Source: JAAYOS01 sp050950785 (GTDB lineage Bacteria > Bacillota > Clostridia > Oscillospirales > JAAYOS01). Taken from it: a DNA stretch of 64,000 nt. The notes below the pieces were generated by a model, which worked only from the letters and a program-made list of their open reading frames with translations, ran no database searches and was not told the DNA's origin. A program made the position numbers and the translations under genes. Every line of letters begins with the position of its first letter. Within the stretch, counting starts at the first letter, position 1. Positions 1-9,831 of this stretch are shown here, in pieces. The DNA lies in NCBI GenBank assembly GCA_050950785.1, contig JBMNIG010000005.1:1-64000 (forward strand). The letters are read 5' to 3'.

Positions 1-135
1 TTTTGACCATATTACATTTTAGAAGAAGACTAGCATGATTATAAACGGGTTGCCGGATGATTAAATAAGCCAGCCAGCAGGTAGATGGTCGATGTTTCGG
101 ACAGACTAAGACGATCGACAGAAAGTGGTGATTCT

Positions 136-758
136 ATGATAGGCTGGATCATACTCGGGTCGGTTGTTATGCTTATTGTCGTGCTGTATCTTGTGCGCAT
201 AGGCGTTATTTTTCGGTATAATAAGGATGACGGATTTGAAGTTTATTTAAAGGTCGCTTTTGTTAAAGTCCTAATATATTCAACCACGCGGAAAAAAGAT
301 GTCTCGGAAGTAAAAAGAGAAAAGCATGTAAAAAAACAAAAGATAAGGTGGCTAAAGACGAAAAGGAAAAGGGCAGTTCCCTTGAACGTTTCAAAGAAAA
401 TTATAACTTGATACGCGGAACGATAAGGCGCCTTGGGAGTGCTGCCCGCATAGATTTTCTTTACATTCGGTTTGTGGCTGCTGCAGAGGATGACCCCGCG
501 AAGGCGGCAATAATGTACGGTAAAGCTTGGGCGGCTGAAGGTATAATTATTGGGATATTGGAAAATAACATAAAGGTACGAAAAAAGGAAATTTCGATTG
601 AAGTGGATTATATGGCCGTGCGCCCCACGATATCCTTCCAGCTGCAATTAACTGCAGCGATCGCCGGAATCTTGCGTGCGGTATTCGGCCTGCTTGCGGA
701 CATGATCTCTGTTAAACGCAGTAAAACGAAAACATTACATGAAAAGGGCGGTGCATAG
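136..758 (+). CDS. DUF2953 domain protein (YtfI-like), one frameshift
   Basis: A small membrane-anchored protein of the DUF2953 family, whose molecular function is unknown. An N-terminal hydrophobic helix (MIGWIILGSVVMLIVVLYLV) is followed by a lysine-rich linker and a C-terminal half carrying the family-like stretch DDPAKAAIMYGKAWA. The two halves lie in different frames: the first runs to about 345 and the second continues from about 348 to 758. A single-base error in the A-rich tract near 335-350 joins them. The ATG at 136 is preferred because of the GTGGTG-like ribosome site just upstream. The stop lies 1 nt before ytfJ, so the two are almost certainly co-transcribed. In related Clostridia this pair follows scpA-scpB, which would lie off the left edge. 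Confidence 0.75.
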
Positions 759-759
759 A

Positions 760-1191
760 ATGGAAAAGCCAATCGTAGACATGATGTCGGTAACTCTTCA
801 GAAGATCAAGGAAATGGTTGATGTAAACACGATCGTCGGACAGGCAATAACTGCGCCAGACGGAACAACGATCATACCTGTTTCCAAGCTGTGCTTTGGT
901 TTTGCATCGGGTGGCAGTGACTTTAGTGGCAAAAACGATGACCAAACCTTTGGAGGCGGAAGCGGTGCCGGAGTGAATATTGTCCCTGTAGCATTCCTTG
1001 TGGTTTCTAACGGAAATGTAAAGCTTCTACCGGTTTCACCTCCGGCTGGCAATACTGTCGATCGGGTTGTGGAAATGGTTCCAGGTGTTGTTGACAAAAT
1101 CTCTGAAATGCTTGGCAAGGAAAAAAAGGACAAAGACAAGGACAAGAAAGACCAAAAGGACAAAAATCCTTCTTCCGACTCACACGAATAA
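760..1191 (+). CDS. ytfJ: Spore protein YtfJ (GerW family)
   Basis: Member of the GerW/YtfJ sporulation family, made in the forespore in Bacillus and linked to germination; its biochemical role is unclear. Visible hallmarks are the N-terminal stretch DVNTIVGQAI, the segment GTTIIPVSKLCFGFASGG, a glycine-rich GGGSGAGVNIVPVAFLVV segment and a PGVVDKISEML motif, followed by a highly charged tail of repeated KDKDK units (about residues 124-143). Length (143 aa) is normal. The ATG at 760 follows a GGGCGGTG site. An in-frame ATG at 739 would overlap the upstream gene and has no good ribosome site. It lies in the conserved order DUF2953-ytfJ-dacF. Confidence 0.92.
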   Translation: MEKPIVDMMSVTLQKIKEMVDVNTIVGQAITAPDGTTIIPVSKLCFGFASGGSDFSGKNDDQTFGGGSGAGVNIVPVAFLVVSNGNVKLLPVSPPAGNTVDRVVEMVPGVVDKISEMLGKEKKDKDKDKKDQKDKNPSSDSHE

Positions 1192-1356
1192 ATTTATTGG
1201 GCAACTCAAAACAGACAAACCACATACTGTTAGTAAGCTACAGTAATAAAACAGACCGTCCTGCGGAAAACTACGCAGGGCGTTTCTTTATTATTTTTTA
1301 CGTCACAGGACTTTTTTAGAGCAATTACATTGAAAGGAATGTAACTTAACACAGTA

Positions 1357-2629
1357 ATGGTCTTTATGAAAAAATCGTCAACTGCGGAAGGATTGCAAGC
1401 ACTTCGTTCAAAAATATGCATCAGCAGAAATACCGGTAATATAAAAATGCGTCAGACAAGCAAACATTGCGCGTCAGTATTCTCAACAAAGACCTTGAAG
1501 ACAAGATGCGCTTTTATAGTTGCTGTGCTGCTTCTTTGTGGAGTTACAGTTGATACTTCTATGGCTTTTAATGTCGAGTTTCCCAGTGTGACGGCACAAT
1601 CAGCAGTTGTATATGATGCAGACAGTGACAGGTTTCTTATATGAAAAGCAATCCGATCGCAAAATGAAGATCGCAAGTACAACCAAAAATTATGACAGCA
1701 ATAGTAGTCCTGGAAAACTGCAACCTTGATGACGTTGTGACAATAGAAAAAAAGCATTATGCCGAGGGCTCCTCCATGTACTTGAGAGAGGGGGAGAAGG
1801 TCTCTGTACGGGATCTGCTGTATGGACTTATGTTAATGTCAGGCAATGATGCAGCATTGGCTTTGGCATACCACTGCGCCGGTGGGCCTGATGAATTTGC
1901 GGTCCTGATGAATAATAAAGCCAAAGAGTTAGGTATGGTAAACAGTTCATTCCGCAACCCCAACGGTCTTGATCAAGATGGCCATTATTCCACGGCAAGG
2001 GACATGGCATTGCTTGCTTCATACTGCATGAAAAATGAGAACTTTAGGGCTATTGAAGGCACAAAAAGCGGTCACTTTGCCGGACGCTATATGTCAAATC
2101 ACAACAAGTTGCTTTCTAGGCTTGAGGGGACCACCGGATTGAAAACCGGCTATACATCATCTGCAGGACGGTGCCCTTGTTTCGTCTGTAAAAAGAAACG
2201 GTCGGGAAGTAATCGTTGTTACACTAAATGCCCCGGATGACTGGCGTGACCACATAGCACTTTGCAATAAAAGCTTTTGAATCATACAGTGAGACCCGAT
2301 ATCGCTTTGAAGGGTGAAAAGTGTGTCGACATATCAGTTCAGAATGGTGTAAAGCCCAGAATGAGTCTGTCAATTTTGCAGATGATTGCCGGATATGGCT
2401 TGCAGACGGAGAAAGAGTCGAAAGGTGATTTATGCACCCAAATTCGTATATGCTCCGGTTTTCAAAGGTGACATAGCAGGAGAATTGGTATGTGCTAATA
2501 AACGGAAGTGTGATAAAGAGGGTACCGCTAGTGTTTGATAGTGACGTGGAGAATGTAGATATCAAACCGGGCTTGTTTGATCGTGTTCGACTGTTTTTTA
2601 AAAATGTTGTAAGTATTACGCCTTTTTGA
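1357..2629 (+). pseudogene. dacF: D-alanyl-D-alanine carboxypeptidase DacF-like, multiply frameshifted
   Basis: Encodes a low-molecular-mass penicillin-binding protein (peptidase S11) that would trim the terminal D-Ala of peptidoglycan stem peptides outside the membrane. The protein is spread over all three frames. The pieces in order are a signal peptide and mature N-terminus (to about 1640), the active-site SxxK segment ASTTK (about 1670-1690), the SxN motif MSGNDAA and the KTG motif LKTGYTSSAGRC (1692-2170), a segment KRNGREVIVVTLNAPDDW (2175-2280) and a C-terminal DUF1958-like beta domain ending near 2629. At least five single-base shifts are needed (near 1640, 1690, 2172, 2280 and 2485). 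All catalytic motifs survive, so sequencing error is more likely than decay. The start is uncertain: 1357, 1366 or 1447, where the signal peptide begins best. Confidence 0.8.
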
Positions 2630-2728
2630 TATAATCCAATTAAAGTAATTATCTTAAAAAACCTCATATGTCGGCACTGCCGGCGTATATCAAATAAAGT
2701 TATAGAAGGTATAGGCAGAGTAACGATT

Positions 2729-3443
2729 ATGAAAGAGCGACTGCAGAAAATTTTATCAAGAAACGGGATAGCGTCCAGGAGGGAGGCTGAAAGGCTGGAT
2801 TGCCCAAGGCGCTGTAGAAGTCAACGGAGTTAAAGCCGTTATCGGTCAGTTGGCTGATGCTGAACAGGATATAATCACAGTAAACGGTGAATTTGTTGGG
2901 GGAAGACCGGAACCGGTCTATATGGCCCTTTACAAACCAAGAGGTTACGTCACAACGTTAAAGGATGAGCTTGGGCGCAAGACCAGTGCGTGATCTTGTT
3001 GCCAATTTGCGGGACACATGTTTATCCTGCGGGAAGACTCGATATGGACTCTGAGGGCTTGCTTATAATGACTAACGACGGGGAGATCGCCAATAAATTG
3101 ATGCACCCCTCAAATGAAGTTAAAAAAGTATACCGTGCAACGGTAAACAGCACCGATGATGCAAAGTTTGAAATGCTACGCAGGCTTACCGAAATTGATG
3201 GTGAACCTATAGTAAGTCCGGAGGTAAGGATCATCAAAAAAAAAGAGGACAGAAGTTCTCTTGAGATCATGATCCACGAGGGTAAGAACCGCCAAATTCG
3301 CAGGATGTGCAGTCAGGTTGGGATGGAGATCTTGCGCTTAAAACGCAATCGGATCGGTGAAATAGGGCTTGGGCACGCTAAAGCCGGGTGAGTGGCGCTT
3401 TCTTGACAAGCAAGAAGTTAGATATTTGAAGTCACTGCGATGA
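2729..3443 (+). pseudogene. rluB: 23S rRNA pseudouridine synthase RluB-like, multiply frameshifted
   Basis: Pseudouridine synthase of the RsuA/RluB family, expected to isomerise a uridine in 23S rRNA. The N-terminus MKERLQKILSRNGIASRREA is the start of an S4 RNA-binding domain. Then come YMALYKPRGYVTTLKDELGR and the catalytic segment PAGRLDMDSEGLLIMTNDG, where the Asp of GRLD is the nucleophile, followed by HPSNEVKKVYRATV and the C-terminal motif EGKNRQIRRM. The frame breaks about four times (near 2795, 2985, 3018 and 3373); reading across them gives one full-length protein of about 235 aa with no lost motif. It follows dacF as in many Clostridia. Confidence 0.85.
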
Positions 3444-3575
3444 TGACCGGATAGCAGGATGTACCTTGCTTGCATCCACCGGGTAAAAAATCTTGCCAAC
3501 AAGATAAGATCGATTCTCTGTATTCCGATGGGGTTGAAGCCTCGATAAGATCGGTTATGTGTGCGGAGGAACTGT

Positions 3576-4454
3576 ATGAATAGTGACATAATGAAAAGGA
3601 TGACTCAAAGGCGCGCAGAATTCTCAAAAGGCCAGAGAAGGATAGCTGACTATATTCTTATGAATTTGGATAAGGCGGCATTTATGACTGCATATGCCCT
3701 AGGTAAAACAGTGGGTGTAAGCGAGTCTACAGTCGTTCGCTTTGCAACAGAACTGGGATACAATGGATATCCTCATATGCAGCGCGCCCTGAGAGAATAT
3801 GCCAATACCAGGCTTACATCCATTCAGAGGATAGACGTGACAAGTGAGCGGCTGAAAAACCGCAATATTTTAAAGTCTGTAATGGAAAGTGATGTGGAAA
3901 AGATTCGAAAAACCCTGGAGGTCGTTGACGAGGAGACATTCAATCGTGCTGTTGAGCGCATCCTTGGCGCTCGACATATCTACATATTAGGAATGCGTAT
4001 TTCCTCATTTCTAGCCGATTTTTGGGGTTTTATTTTAGGCTAATATTCAACAATGTTACAGTCGTTGGGGGTGCTCCCAAACGAAGGTGATATCTTTGAG
4101 CAGCTGTTTCGTGCCGGTGAGGGTGATTTAGTTATCGGCATCAGCTTTCCACGATATTCAAAGAGAACACTCCGGGGTTTGAGATTTGCCCTTGATAGAA
4201 AAGCAGATGTGATTTCAATCACAGACTCTCCCGGATCACCTATAGCAGGTATGAGTGACTGCACACTTTTTGCACCCAGTGAGATGGCATCTTTTGTAGA
4301 TTCCTTGGTTGCTCCGCTAAGTCTCATAAATGCTCTCATAATATCGGTAGGGATAAGAAAAAAAGATGAACTGACCAGAACTTTTGAGGATCTGGAAGCA
4401 ATCTGGGAGGAGTATGAGACATATGAAACGTCCGACAGCGCAATACAAGAATAA
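3576..4454 (+). pseudogene. MurR/RpiR-family transcriptional regulator, two compensating frameshifts
   Basis: DNA-binding regulator with an N-terminal RpiR-type helix-turn-helix (SKGQRRIADYILMN, then GVSESTVVRFATELGYNGYP) and a C-terminal SIS sugar-phosphate-binding domain (HIYILGMRISSFLA, then ISFPRYSKRTLRGLRFA and ISITDSPGSPIAG). Such proteins sense phosphosugars and control nearby catabolic genes. A base appears lost in the T-run near 4022 and gained in the G-run near 4071, creating a false stop at 4041. Both ends are in the same frame, which fits two compensating sequencing errors. ATG 3576 has a CGGAGG ribosome site. The end overlaps the start of the flavoprotein gene, and no sugar gene is adjacent, so its target cannot be guessed. 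Confidence 0.82.
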
Positions 4455-5712
4455 TTGCGATAGAGTAGTTGTTGTCGGCGGAGGTCCAGCCGGAATGATG
4501 GCTGCGGTCTCCGCTGCAGCTAAAGGAGCCAAGGTTTTATTGCTCGAGAAAAATGATAGGCTTGGCATAAAGCTTAATATTACTGGCAAAGGCAGGTGTA
4601 ATATTACTAACAACTGCTCGCCTCAAACTGTCATCCAAAACACCCCTCGTAATGGCAAGTTCCTTTACAGTTCTCTCAACCGGTTTTCACCTTCTGACGT
4701 ATATGATTTCTTCGAAAGAAACGGTTTGAAGCTCAAGGTAGAGAGAGGAAACAGAGTGTTTCCGGCTTCCGACAGAGCAAAGGACGTGTCGGAGTTAATG
4801 AGAAGTCTAATGAAGGAACATGGAGTGCAGACACTTAAGTGTAAGGTTAAGGACATTGTCATCCTCGGCGACGGTTATTTTGATATTTTGACAGATAACA
4901 ACGAAACCATAAGGTGTAAAGCGACGATCCTTGCAACCGGCGGGATGTCATATCCTCGGACAGGATCCACAGGTGATGGATATAGAATGGCAAAAAATCT
5001 CGGACATACGATAATTTCTCCAAAGCCCTCTATTGTTCCTCTGGAATCGCCGGATCCGGACTGTGTCGAAATGCAAGGTCTTTCGCTGAAAAATGTTGGT
5101 GTCAAGGCAACGGATAGCAATGGCAAGCTTGTATATAAGGATTTTGGCGAGTTGATGTTTACTCACTTTGGGATCACCGGTCCAACTGTGTTAAGTATGA
5201 GTGCTCATCTGCGAGATTTTGAAAATTCCCGTTACACAGTATCAATAGATTTTAAGCCTGCGCTAGACCACAAGAAGCTTGATGAACGAATCCTTCGAGA
5301 CTTTGAGAAATACAGCAATAAAATATTTCGAAATTCACTTGGTGATCTTCTTCCCGGTAAAGCTATTTTGCCGGTTATCAGAAGGTCTGGAATAGATCCA
5401 TTCAAGCCGGTTCACTCGGTTGAAAGAAAAGAAAGACATGCACTATTGAATGTCTTAAAGGACTTCAGAATACAAATAACTGGTACAAGGCCGATTGAGG
5501 AGGCAGTTGTTACATCAGGAGGAGTCGATACCAGTGAGATCAATCCCCAAACGATGGGATCTAAGTTAGTTAAGGGTCTGTTTTTTGCTGGAGAAATAAT
5601 AGATGTCGATGCTTATACCGGAGGATTCAATTTACAAATTGCTTGGTCTACCGGTTACTCAGCCGGGATAGCTTCCGCAGAATACTGTACATCACCGGAG
5701 GACAGGTCATGA
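4423..5712 (+). CDS. NAD(P)/FAD-dependent oxidoreductase, HI0933/BaiN family
   Basis: Flavoprotein of the HI0933-like (BaiN/RdsA) family, commonly found in Firmicutes; the substrate is not established for most members. The N-terminal Rossmann motif VVVGGGPAGMMAAV binds FAD, followed by the family signature GKGRCNITNN (around residue 55) and ATGGMSYPRTGSTGDG. The C-terminus carries TSGGVDTSEI and GLFFAGEIIDVDAYTGGFNL, the second FAD-contacting block. Length of about 429 aa is normal. ATG 4423 or ATG 4414 could start it; a GGGAGG site lies at 4405-4410, rather close for 4414 and far for 4423. It overlaps the rpiR-like gene and overlaps cmk by 4 nt (ATGA), indicating an operon. Confidence 0.85.
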   Translation: MKRPTAQYKNNCDRVVVVGGGPAGMMAAVSAAAKGAKVLLLEKNDRLGIKLNITGKGRCNITNNCSPQTVIQNTPRNGKFLYSSLNRFSPSDVYDFFERNGLKLKVERGNRVFPASDRAKDVSELMRSLMKEHGVQTLKCKVKDIVILGDGYFDILTDNNETIRCKATILATGGMSYPRTGSTGDGYRMAKNLGHTIISPKPSIVPLESPDPDCVEMQGLSLKNVGVKATDSNGKLVYKDFGELMFTHFGITGPTVLSMSAHLRDFENSRYTVSIDFKPALDHKKLDERILRDFEKYSNKIFRNSLGDLLPGKAILPVIRRSGIDPFKPVHSVERKERHALLNVLKDFRIQITGTRPIEEAVVTSGGVDTSEINPQTMGSKLVKGLFFAGEIIDVDAYTGGFNLQIAWSTGYSAGIASAEYCTSPEDRS

Positions 5713-6485
5713 ATCAAGATACTGAAATGAAAACTGAGGTTTTAAGGCCTTATTCTATTGCGATTGACGGACCAACAGGCGCAGGTAAAAGTACTCTTGC
5801 GCGTGAAATCGCAAAACGTCTTGGCTGCACATATATTGATACCGGGGCTATGTACCGTGCAATAGGATTGTATGTACTCCGCAAGAACATATTATCCGAT
5901 GATGTCGAAAAAATAATAAACCTTTTGCCTGAGATCGAGCTTTCTATATCCCACAAAGAAGACGGTCAGCACATATTTCTTAATGGTGAAGACGTTTCTC
6001 GCGATATTCGCACAGCAGAAGCATCTATTTATGCATCAAACGTTTCCAAGATCCCTCAGGTGCGTGCCTTTTTGCTTGATTCTCAGCGGCAGTTAGCCGG
6101 AAAGAGCAACACCGTCATGGACGGGCGGGACATTGGAACTGTTGTATTGCCTAATGCCGATGTTAAGATCTTTTTGACAGCCACTCCTGAGCAGCGTGCC
6201 TTAAGACGGTATTTGGAAATGAAAGAAAACGGAATAGATATCACCTATGAATCAGTCTTGGACGATTTGATCTGGAGGGACAAAAATGACTCAACAAGAA
6301 GTGTCGCTCCGCTAAGACAGGCTGAAGATGCAGTTGTACTAGATACTACCGGATTGACCTTTGAGGAAAGTGTCGAAAAGGCGCTAGAGATCATAATCAG
6401 CCGCATTGGCAACAGAGCATCCAAAGCCCTTTCAGAGGCTATTGATGACCGTAACAGGCGTAAACAATCGGAGGATTCTCTATAA
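5709..6485 (+). CDS. cmk: Cytidylate kinase
   Basis: Phosphorylates CMP and dCMP with ATP in pyrimidine nucleotide recycling. The P-loop GPTGAGKST lies near residue 20, followed by the CMP-binding segment YIDTGAMYRAIGL, the segment MDGRDIGTVVLPNADVKIFL with the conserved Arg-Asp pair, and the lid region ATPEQRALRRYLE. The C-terminus extends about 25 charged residues beyond the usual end (258 aa against about 225). ATG 5709 follows GGAGGACAGGTC and overlaps the preceding stop by 4 nt. It overlaps plsC by 1 nt and then precedes ispH-rpsA, the classic Firmicute order cmk-plsC-ispH-rpsA. Confidence 0.96.
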   Translation: MNQDTEMKTEVLRPYSIAIDGPTGAGKSTLAREIAKRLGCTYIDTGAMYRAIGLYVLRKNILSDDVEKIINLLPEIELSISHKEDGQHIFLNGEDVSRDIRTAEASIYASNVSKIPQVRAFLLDSQRQLAGKSNTVMDGRDIGTVVLPNADVKIFLTATPEQRALRRYLEMKENGIDITYESVLDDLIWRDKNDSTRSVAPLRQAEDAVVLDTTGLTFEESVEKALEIIISRIGNRASKALSEAIDDRNRRKQSEDSL

Positions 6486-7084
6486 TGCTTTTTAATATAT
6501 ACTTTTTCATTGTTTCCTTTATACTTAGGATATTTTGCAGGATAAAAATCACTGGTGCAGAGTATTTGCCCGATGGCAACGCCATCGTATGTGGGAACCA
6601 CACTTCGATGCTTGATCCAATTGTGATTGCTGTTGCAATGTATAGAAAGAGGAGATTTCAAGCAAAATTCATGGCGAAAATCGAGCTGTCGAGAGTACCT
6701 GTACTATCATGGTTGATAAAGCCGTTGATCATATTTGTTGATCGCGGCAATTCAGACCGGAAGGCAATCAAAGATACAATAGATCTTCTGCGCAAAGGAG
6801 AAAAGATATTGATATTCCCTGAGGGCAGACGTGTCGATGTTGGTGAAGATTCAAAGGCAAAAACGGGTGTAGCCATGATGTCGATCAAATCTGGAGCTCC
6901 ACTTGTGCCGGTCTACTTAACAGAAGGCAGAAAGAACCTTTTACGCTTTCCTAAACTTGAAGTCTCATTTGGAAAACCCTATTACCCCAAAAAAGAGGAA
7001 GGTCTTTCTACTTCCGCATCATATAGGAAAATCGCAGATGATTTAATGGAAAGGATACGTTTACTGAAAGGTGAAGTGGAATAA
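6485..7084 (+). CDS. plsC: 1-acyl-sn-glycerol-3-phosphate acyltransferase
   Basis: Transfers an acyl chain to lysophosphatidic acid to make phosphatidic acid at the inner face of the membrane. A hydrophobic N-terminus (about residues 1-18) is followed by the acyltransferase block I motif NHTSMLDP (the H-x4-D catalytic pair), block II FVDRGNSDRKAI and block III IFPEGRR, then PLVPVYL. At 199 aa it is the normal short form. Start and stop overlap cmk and ispH-rpsA by single bases (TAATG junctions), so it is translationally coupled in the operon. Confidence 0.95.
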   Translation: MLFNIYFFIVSFILRIFCRIKITGAEYLPDGNAIVCGNHTSMLDPIVIAVAMYRKRRFQAKFMAKIELSRVPVLSWLIKPLIIFVDRGNSDRKAIKDTIDLLRKGEKILIFPEGRRVDVGEDSKAKTGVAMMSIKSGAPLVPVYLTEGRKNLLRFPKLEVSFGKPYYPKKEEGLSTSASYRKIADDLMERIRLLKGEVE

Positions 7085-9270
7085 TGGAAGTAAAAGTGGC
7101 TAAGAGTGCAGGTTTCTGTTTTGGAGTGGATCGTGCTGTGCGGATAGCCATGGAATCGGAAAGTGAGAATAACCCGTGCACTCTCGGTCCCATCATCCAT
7201 AATGCTCACGTGACGGAAAAGCTCAAGGAAAAGGGCATCGAACAACTGTCAGGAGTAAATGAGGCAAAGCCGGGAAATACTGTTATTATCTGCTCACATG
7301 GCGCTCCGAAGGAGACTTATGACATCCTTGAGAAAAACGGGGTAAAATACATCGATGCGACTTGTCCCTATGTCAAAAGGATCCACAAAATAGTTCAGAA
7401 GTCGAGTGGAGAGGGAAGAACGGTCATAATCGTCGGAGACCGAAACCACACAGAAGTTGTCGGTATATCAGGTTGGTGTTCCAATTGTCTGGTCGTTGAG
7501 ACACCGCAAGAACTATCAAATATTATTGATGAAATCAGGGACAAGCCTGTTACTTTAGTATCCCAGACCACTTTAGACATGAGATCGTGGGAAGAATGTT
7601 CGGAAATAATAAAAAGGGAGTGTACAAACTCCGAAATATTTGATACAATATGTAGTGCAACCATTTTGCGTCAAAAAGAGACTGCCGAACTTGCAAAAGA
7701 ATGTGACGCCATGATCGTGATCGGCGACAAAAAAAGCGCAAACACAAATCGACTTGCTCTGATCAGCAGGCGTCACGCTTCGCATGTAAGGCATATTGAA
7801 AGCGCAGATGAGATAAATCCTAAGGAATACCTTGATTTTTCTAAAGTTGGCATCACCGCCGGCGCTTCCACGCCGTCGTGGATTATTGAGGAGGTCTGTA
7901 AGAAAATGAGTGAAGAAGTAAAAAACACCGAGATCACAGAGGAAACTGATTCAGGAACCGAGTCCTTTGCTGAGCTTTTAGAGCAGTCATTTAAGACACT
8001 GTCAGGAGGCGATAAGGTGACCGGCGTCGTTACCGGTATGTCAAATTCTGAAGTGTTCGTCGATCTCGGGACCAAGCATGCTGGGTACATACCCATGTCG
8101 GAGCTCACTGACAGTCCCTCCGCTAAGCCTGAAGATATAGTAAAGGTCGGCGATGAGGTCGAAGTTTTCGTTATGCGTGTCAATGACATGGAAGGCACAG
8201 TTATGCTTTCAAAGAAGCGTATGGACAGTGAAAAAGGGTGGCAGGAAATTGAGGCTGCCATGGAGAGCAAAGAGGTCATGGAGGGCTTTGTACTCGAAGA
8301 AAACAAGGGCGGCATCGTTGTACTGGTCAACGGTGTTCGCGTGTTTGTCCCGTCATCCCAGACAGGCATTCCTAAGGGATCACCTCTTACTCCGTTAGTA
8401 AAGACAAATGTAAAGCTTCGTATTACCGAAGTAAATCATGCCCGACGCCGTGTAGTAGGATCTATTCGCCTAGTCCTTAACGAAGAGCGCCGCAAAATGG
8501 CCGCCAAGGTTTGGGACGAGATCGAGGAGGGCAAAACATACCGTGGCGTTGTTAAGTCCCTGACCTCATACGGTGCATTTGTCGACATTGGCGGTGTTGA
8601 CGGTATGATCCATATTTCTGAGTTGTCTTGGCAAAGGGTTCGTCACCCATCCGATGTAGTTTCCATCGGCCAGGAAGTTGACGTACATGTTTTGTCTTTT
8701 GATCCTGAGAAGAAGAGAATTTCACTGGGTCTTCGTAAGCCGGAAGATAATCCATGGAATATTTTCATGGCAAACTACAAGATCGGCGATGTCATCAAGG
8801 CCAAAGTTGTAAAGCTCATGCCCTTTGGCGCATTTGCAGAGATCTTACCCGGCGTGGACGGTTTGGTACACATTTCTCAGATTTCCGACCGCCGTATCGG
8901 AAAGCCCGGAGATGTCCTCTCTGAAAATCAGGAAATTGACTGTGTAATCACGAATGTCGATGACGAGAATCAGAAGGTCTGGCTTAGTATCCGTGCACTG
9001 CTTGAATCCGCTAGTCAGAAAACCACCACTGAGGAAGATGCTTCTCTTCCGGACAGGATCGTTGCGGTAAGTGAAGAAGGCAAGCTTGAAGTGGACTCTG
9101 AAGACGTAAGGGAAGATGCAGAAGATGTTCAGCCTAATGAAGAGCAGGTTGAGCAAACGGAAGCATCAGATGAAAATGCAAATACAGAGGATGTTCAAGC
9201 TGCTGAAGAGGATACCCCTGTTGATACAGAGAAGACTACTGAAGTTGAAGCAGAAACAGTTGAAGACTGA
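7084..9270 (+). CDS. ispH-rpsA: Fused 4-hydroxy-3-methylbut-2-enyl diphosphate reductase (IspH) and ribosomal protein S1
   Basis: Residues 1 to about 285 are IspH, the last enzyme of the MEP isoprenoid pathway. The three Fe-S cysteines are seen in AGFCFGVDRA (C12), DATCPYVKR and TICSATILRQ, with conserved histidines in IIHNAHV and RNHTEVVGI. Residues about 305-640 form four S1 RNA-binding domains, starting at GDKVTGVVTGMSNSEVFVDL, EGFVLEENKGGIVVLVNG, RGVVKSLTSYGAFVDIGG and KAKVVKLMPFGAFAEILPG. An acidic tail follows. This fusion is known in Clostridia and joins isoprenoid synthesis to a translation factor. The tail appears to continue in another frame after the stop (9271-9334, still Glu-rich, ending GESDKSSN), suggesting a one-base shift near 9265 and a true end at 9334. 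Confidence 0.95.
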   Translation: MEVKVAKSAGFCFGVDRAVRIAMESESENNPCTLGPIIHNAHVTEKLKEKGIEQLSGVNEAKPGNTVIICSHGAPKETYDILEKNGVKYIDATCPYVKRIHKIVQKSSGEGRTVIIVGDRNHTEVVGISGWCSNCLVVETPQELSNIIDEIRDKPVTLVSQTTLDMRSWEECSEIIKRECTNSEIFDTICSATILRQKETAELAKECDAMIVIGDKKSANTNRLALISRRHASHVRHIESADEINPKEYLDFSKVGITAGASTPSWIIEEVCKKMSEEVKNTEITEETDSGTESFAELLEQSFKTLSGGDKVTGVVTGMSNSEVFVDLGTKHAGYIPMSELTDSPSAKPEDIVKVGDEVEVFVMRVNDMEGTVMLSKKRMDSEKGWQEIEAAMESKEVMEGFVLEENKGGIVVLVNGVRVFVPSSQTGIPKGSPLTPLVKTNVKLRITEVNHARRRVVGSIRLVLNEERRKMAAKVWDEIEEGKTYRGVVKSLTSYGAFVDIGGVDGMIHISELSWQRVRHPSDVVSIGQEVDVHVLSFDPEKKRISLGLRKPEDNPWNIFMANYKIGDVIKAKVVKLMPFGAFAEILPGVDGLVHISQISDRRIGKPGDVLSENQEIDCVITNVDDENQKVWLSIRALLESASQKTTTEEDASLPDRIVAVSEEGKLEVDSEDVREDAEDVQPNEEQVEQTEASDENANTEDVQAAEEDTPVDTEKTTEVEAETVED

Positions 9271-9358
9271 GGTAGAAACTCAACCAGAAGCATTTGAAAC
9301 AGAATCTGGTGAGTCTGACAAGTCCAGCAATTGATAAAAAGCCTATAATTTCATAATT

Positions 9359-9403
9359 ACAGCCATCAATCACTTCACTGGTTGATGGCTGTTGATATTT
9401 TTT
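9359..9403 (+). terminator. Rho-independent terminator after ispH-rpsA
   Basis: An 11-bp perfect stem (ACAGCCATCAA pairing with TTGATGGCTGT) with a 12-nt loop, followed by a T-rich run near 9397-9402. It closes the cmk-plsC-ispH-rpsA operon. Confidence 0.9.
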
Positions 9404-9831
9404 ACCTAGACACTTATATTCTTAAAATCATACATAGAAACTCAAGCGCTAAGATCTTGTCGCACGGTACTATTACATGAAAAGCAAGTGATCCTTTACG
9501 AATTGTCAAGCCAACTTTCTTTATCACTGTTTGATTTAAGTATCGAGCTATGATAAAATGGTTTACATAAAGAATACCTGGTAATATATGACTAAACAAT
9601 TTATATCCGAACAAAAGCGGTTCATATACGTCTAAATAATAGTATAATTTCATATTTATGCCTAAACAGGCGGATTGCTGAAGGATGAGAACGTTGCGGA
9701 ATAATACGGAGGTGATTGAAGCATCGATAGAAGTGGGAGCGTGAAAGCTCGTCTAAAGTAACGGATAACATTTATTAAGATAACATAATAAATAACATTG
9801 ATTGACAAATAATTGCACAGAGGATTATATA
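9404..9831. other. Intergenic region without a supported gene
   Basis: About 430 bases between the ispH-rpsA terminator and the SLH-protein gene. A 79-codon open frame on the minus strand (9414-9653) has no recognisable domain and no convincing ribosome site. The region just before the next gene is AT-rich and includes a TTGACA (9803-9808), but no properly spaced -10 box lies ahead of the start codon. No riboswitch class was recognised. Confidence 0.5.

Noticed and set aside
1..135. Possible tail of scpB from the left
   Set aside because: Only short frames with early stops; synteny suggests scpB off-edge but the sequence does not show it.
9414..9653. 79-codon minus-strand open frame
   Set aside because: No ribosome site, no domain, and located in an AT-rich gap right after a terminator; likely chance.
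9660..9831. Riboswitch-like leader before the SLH gene
   Set aside because: Some complementary segments but no match to any riboswitch consensus I can recognise.
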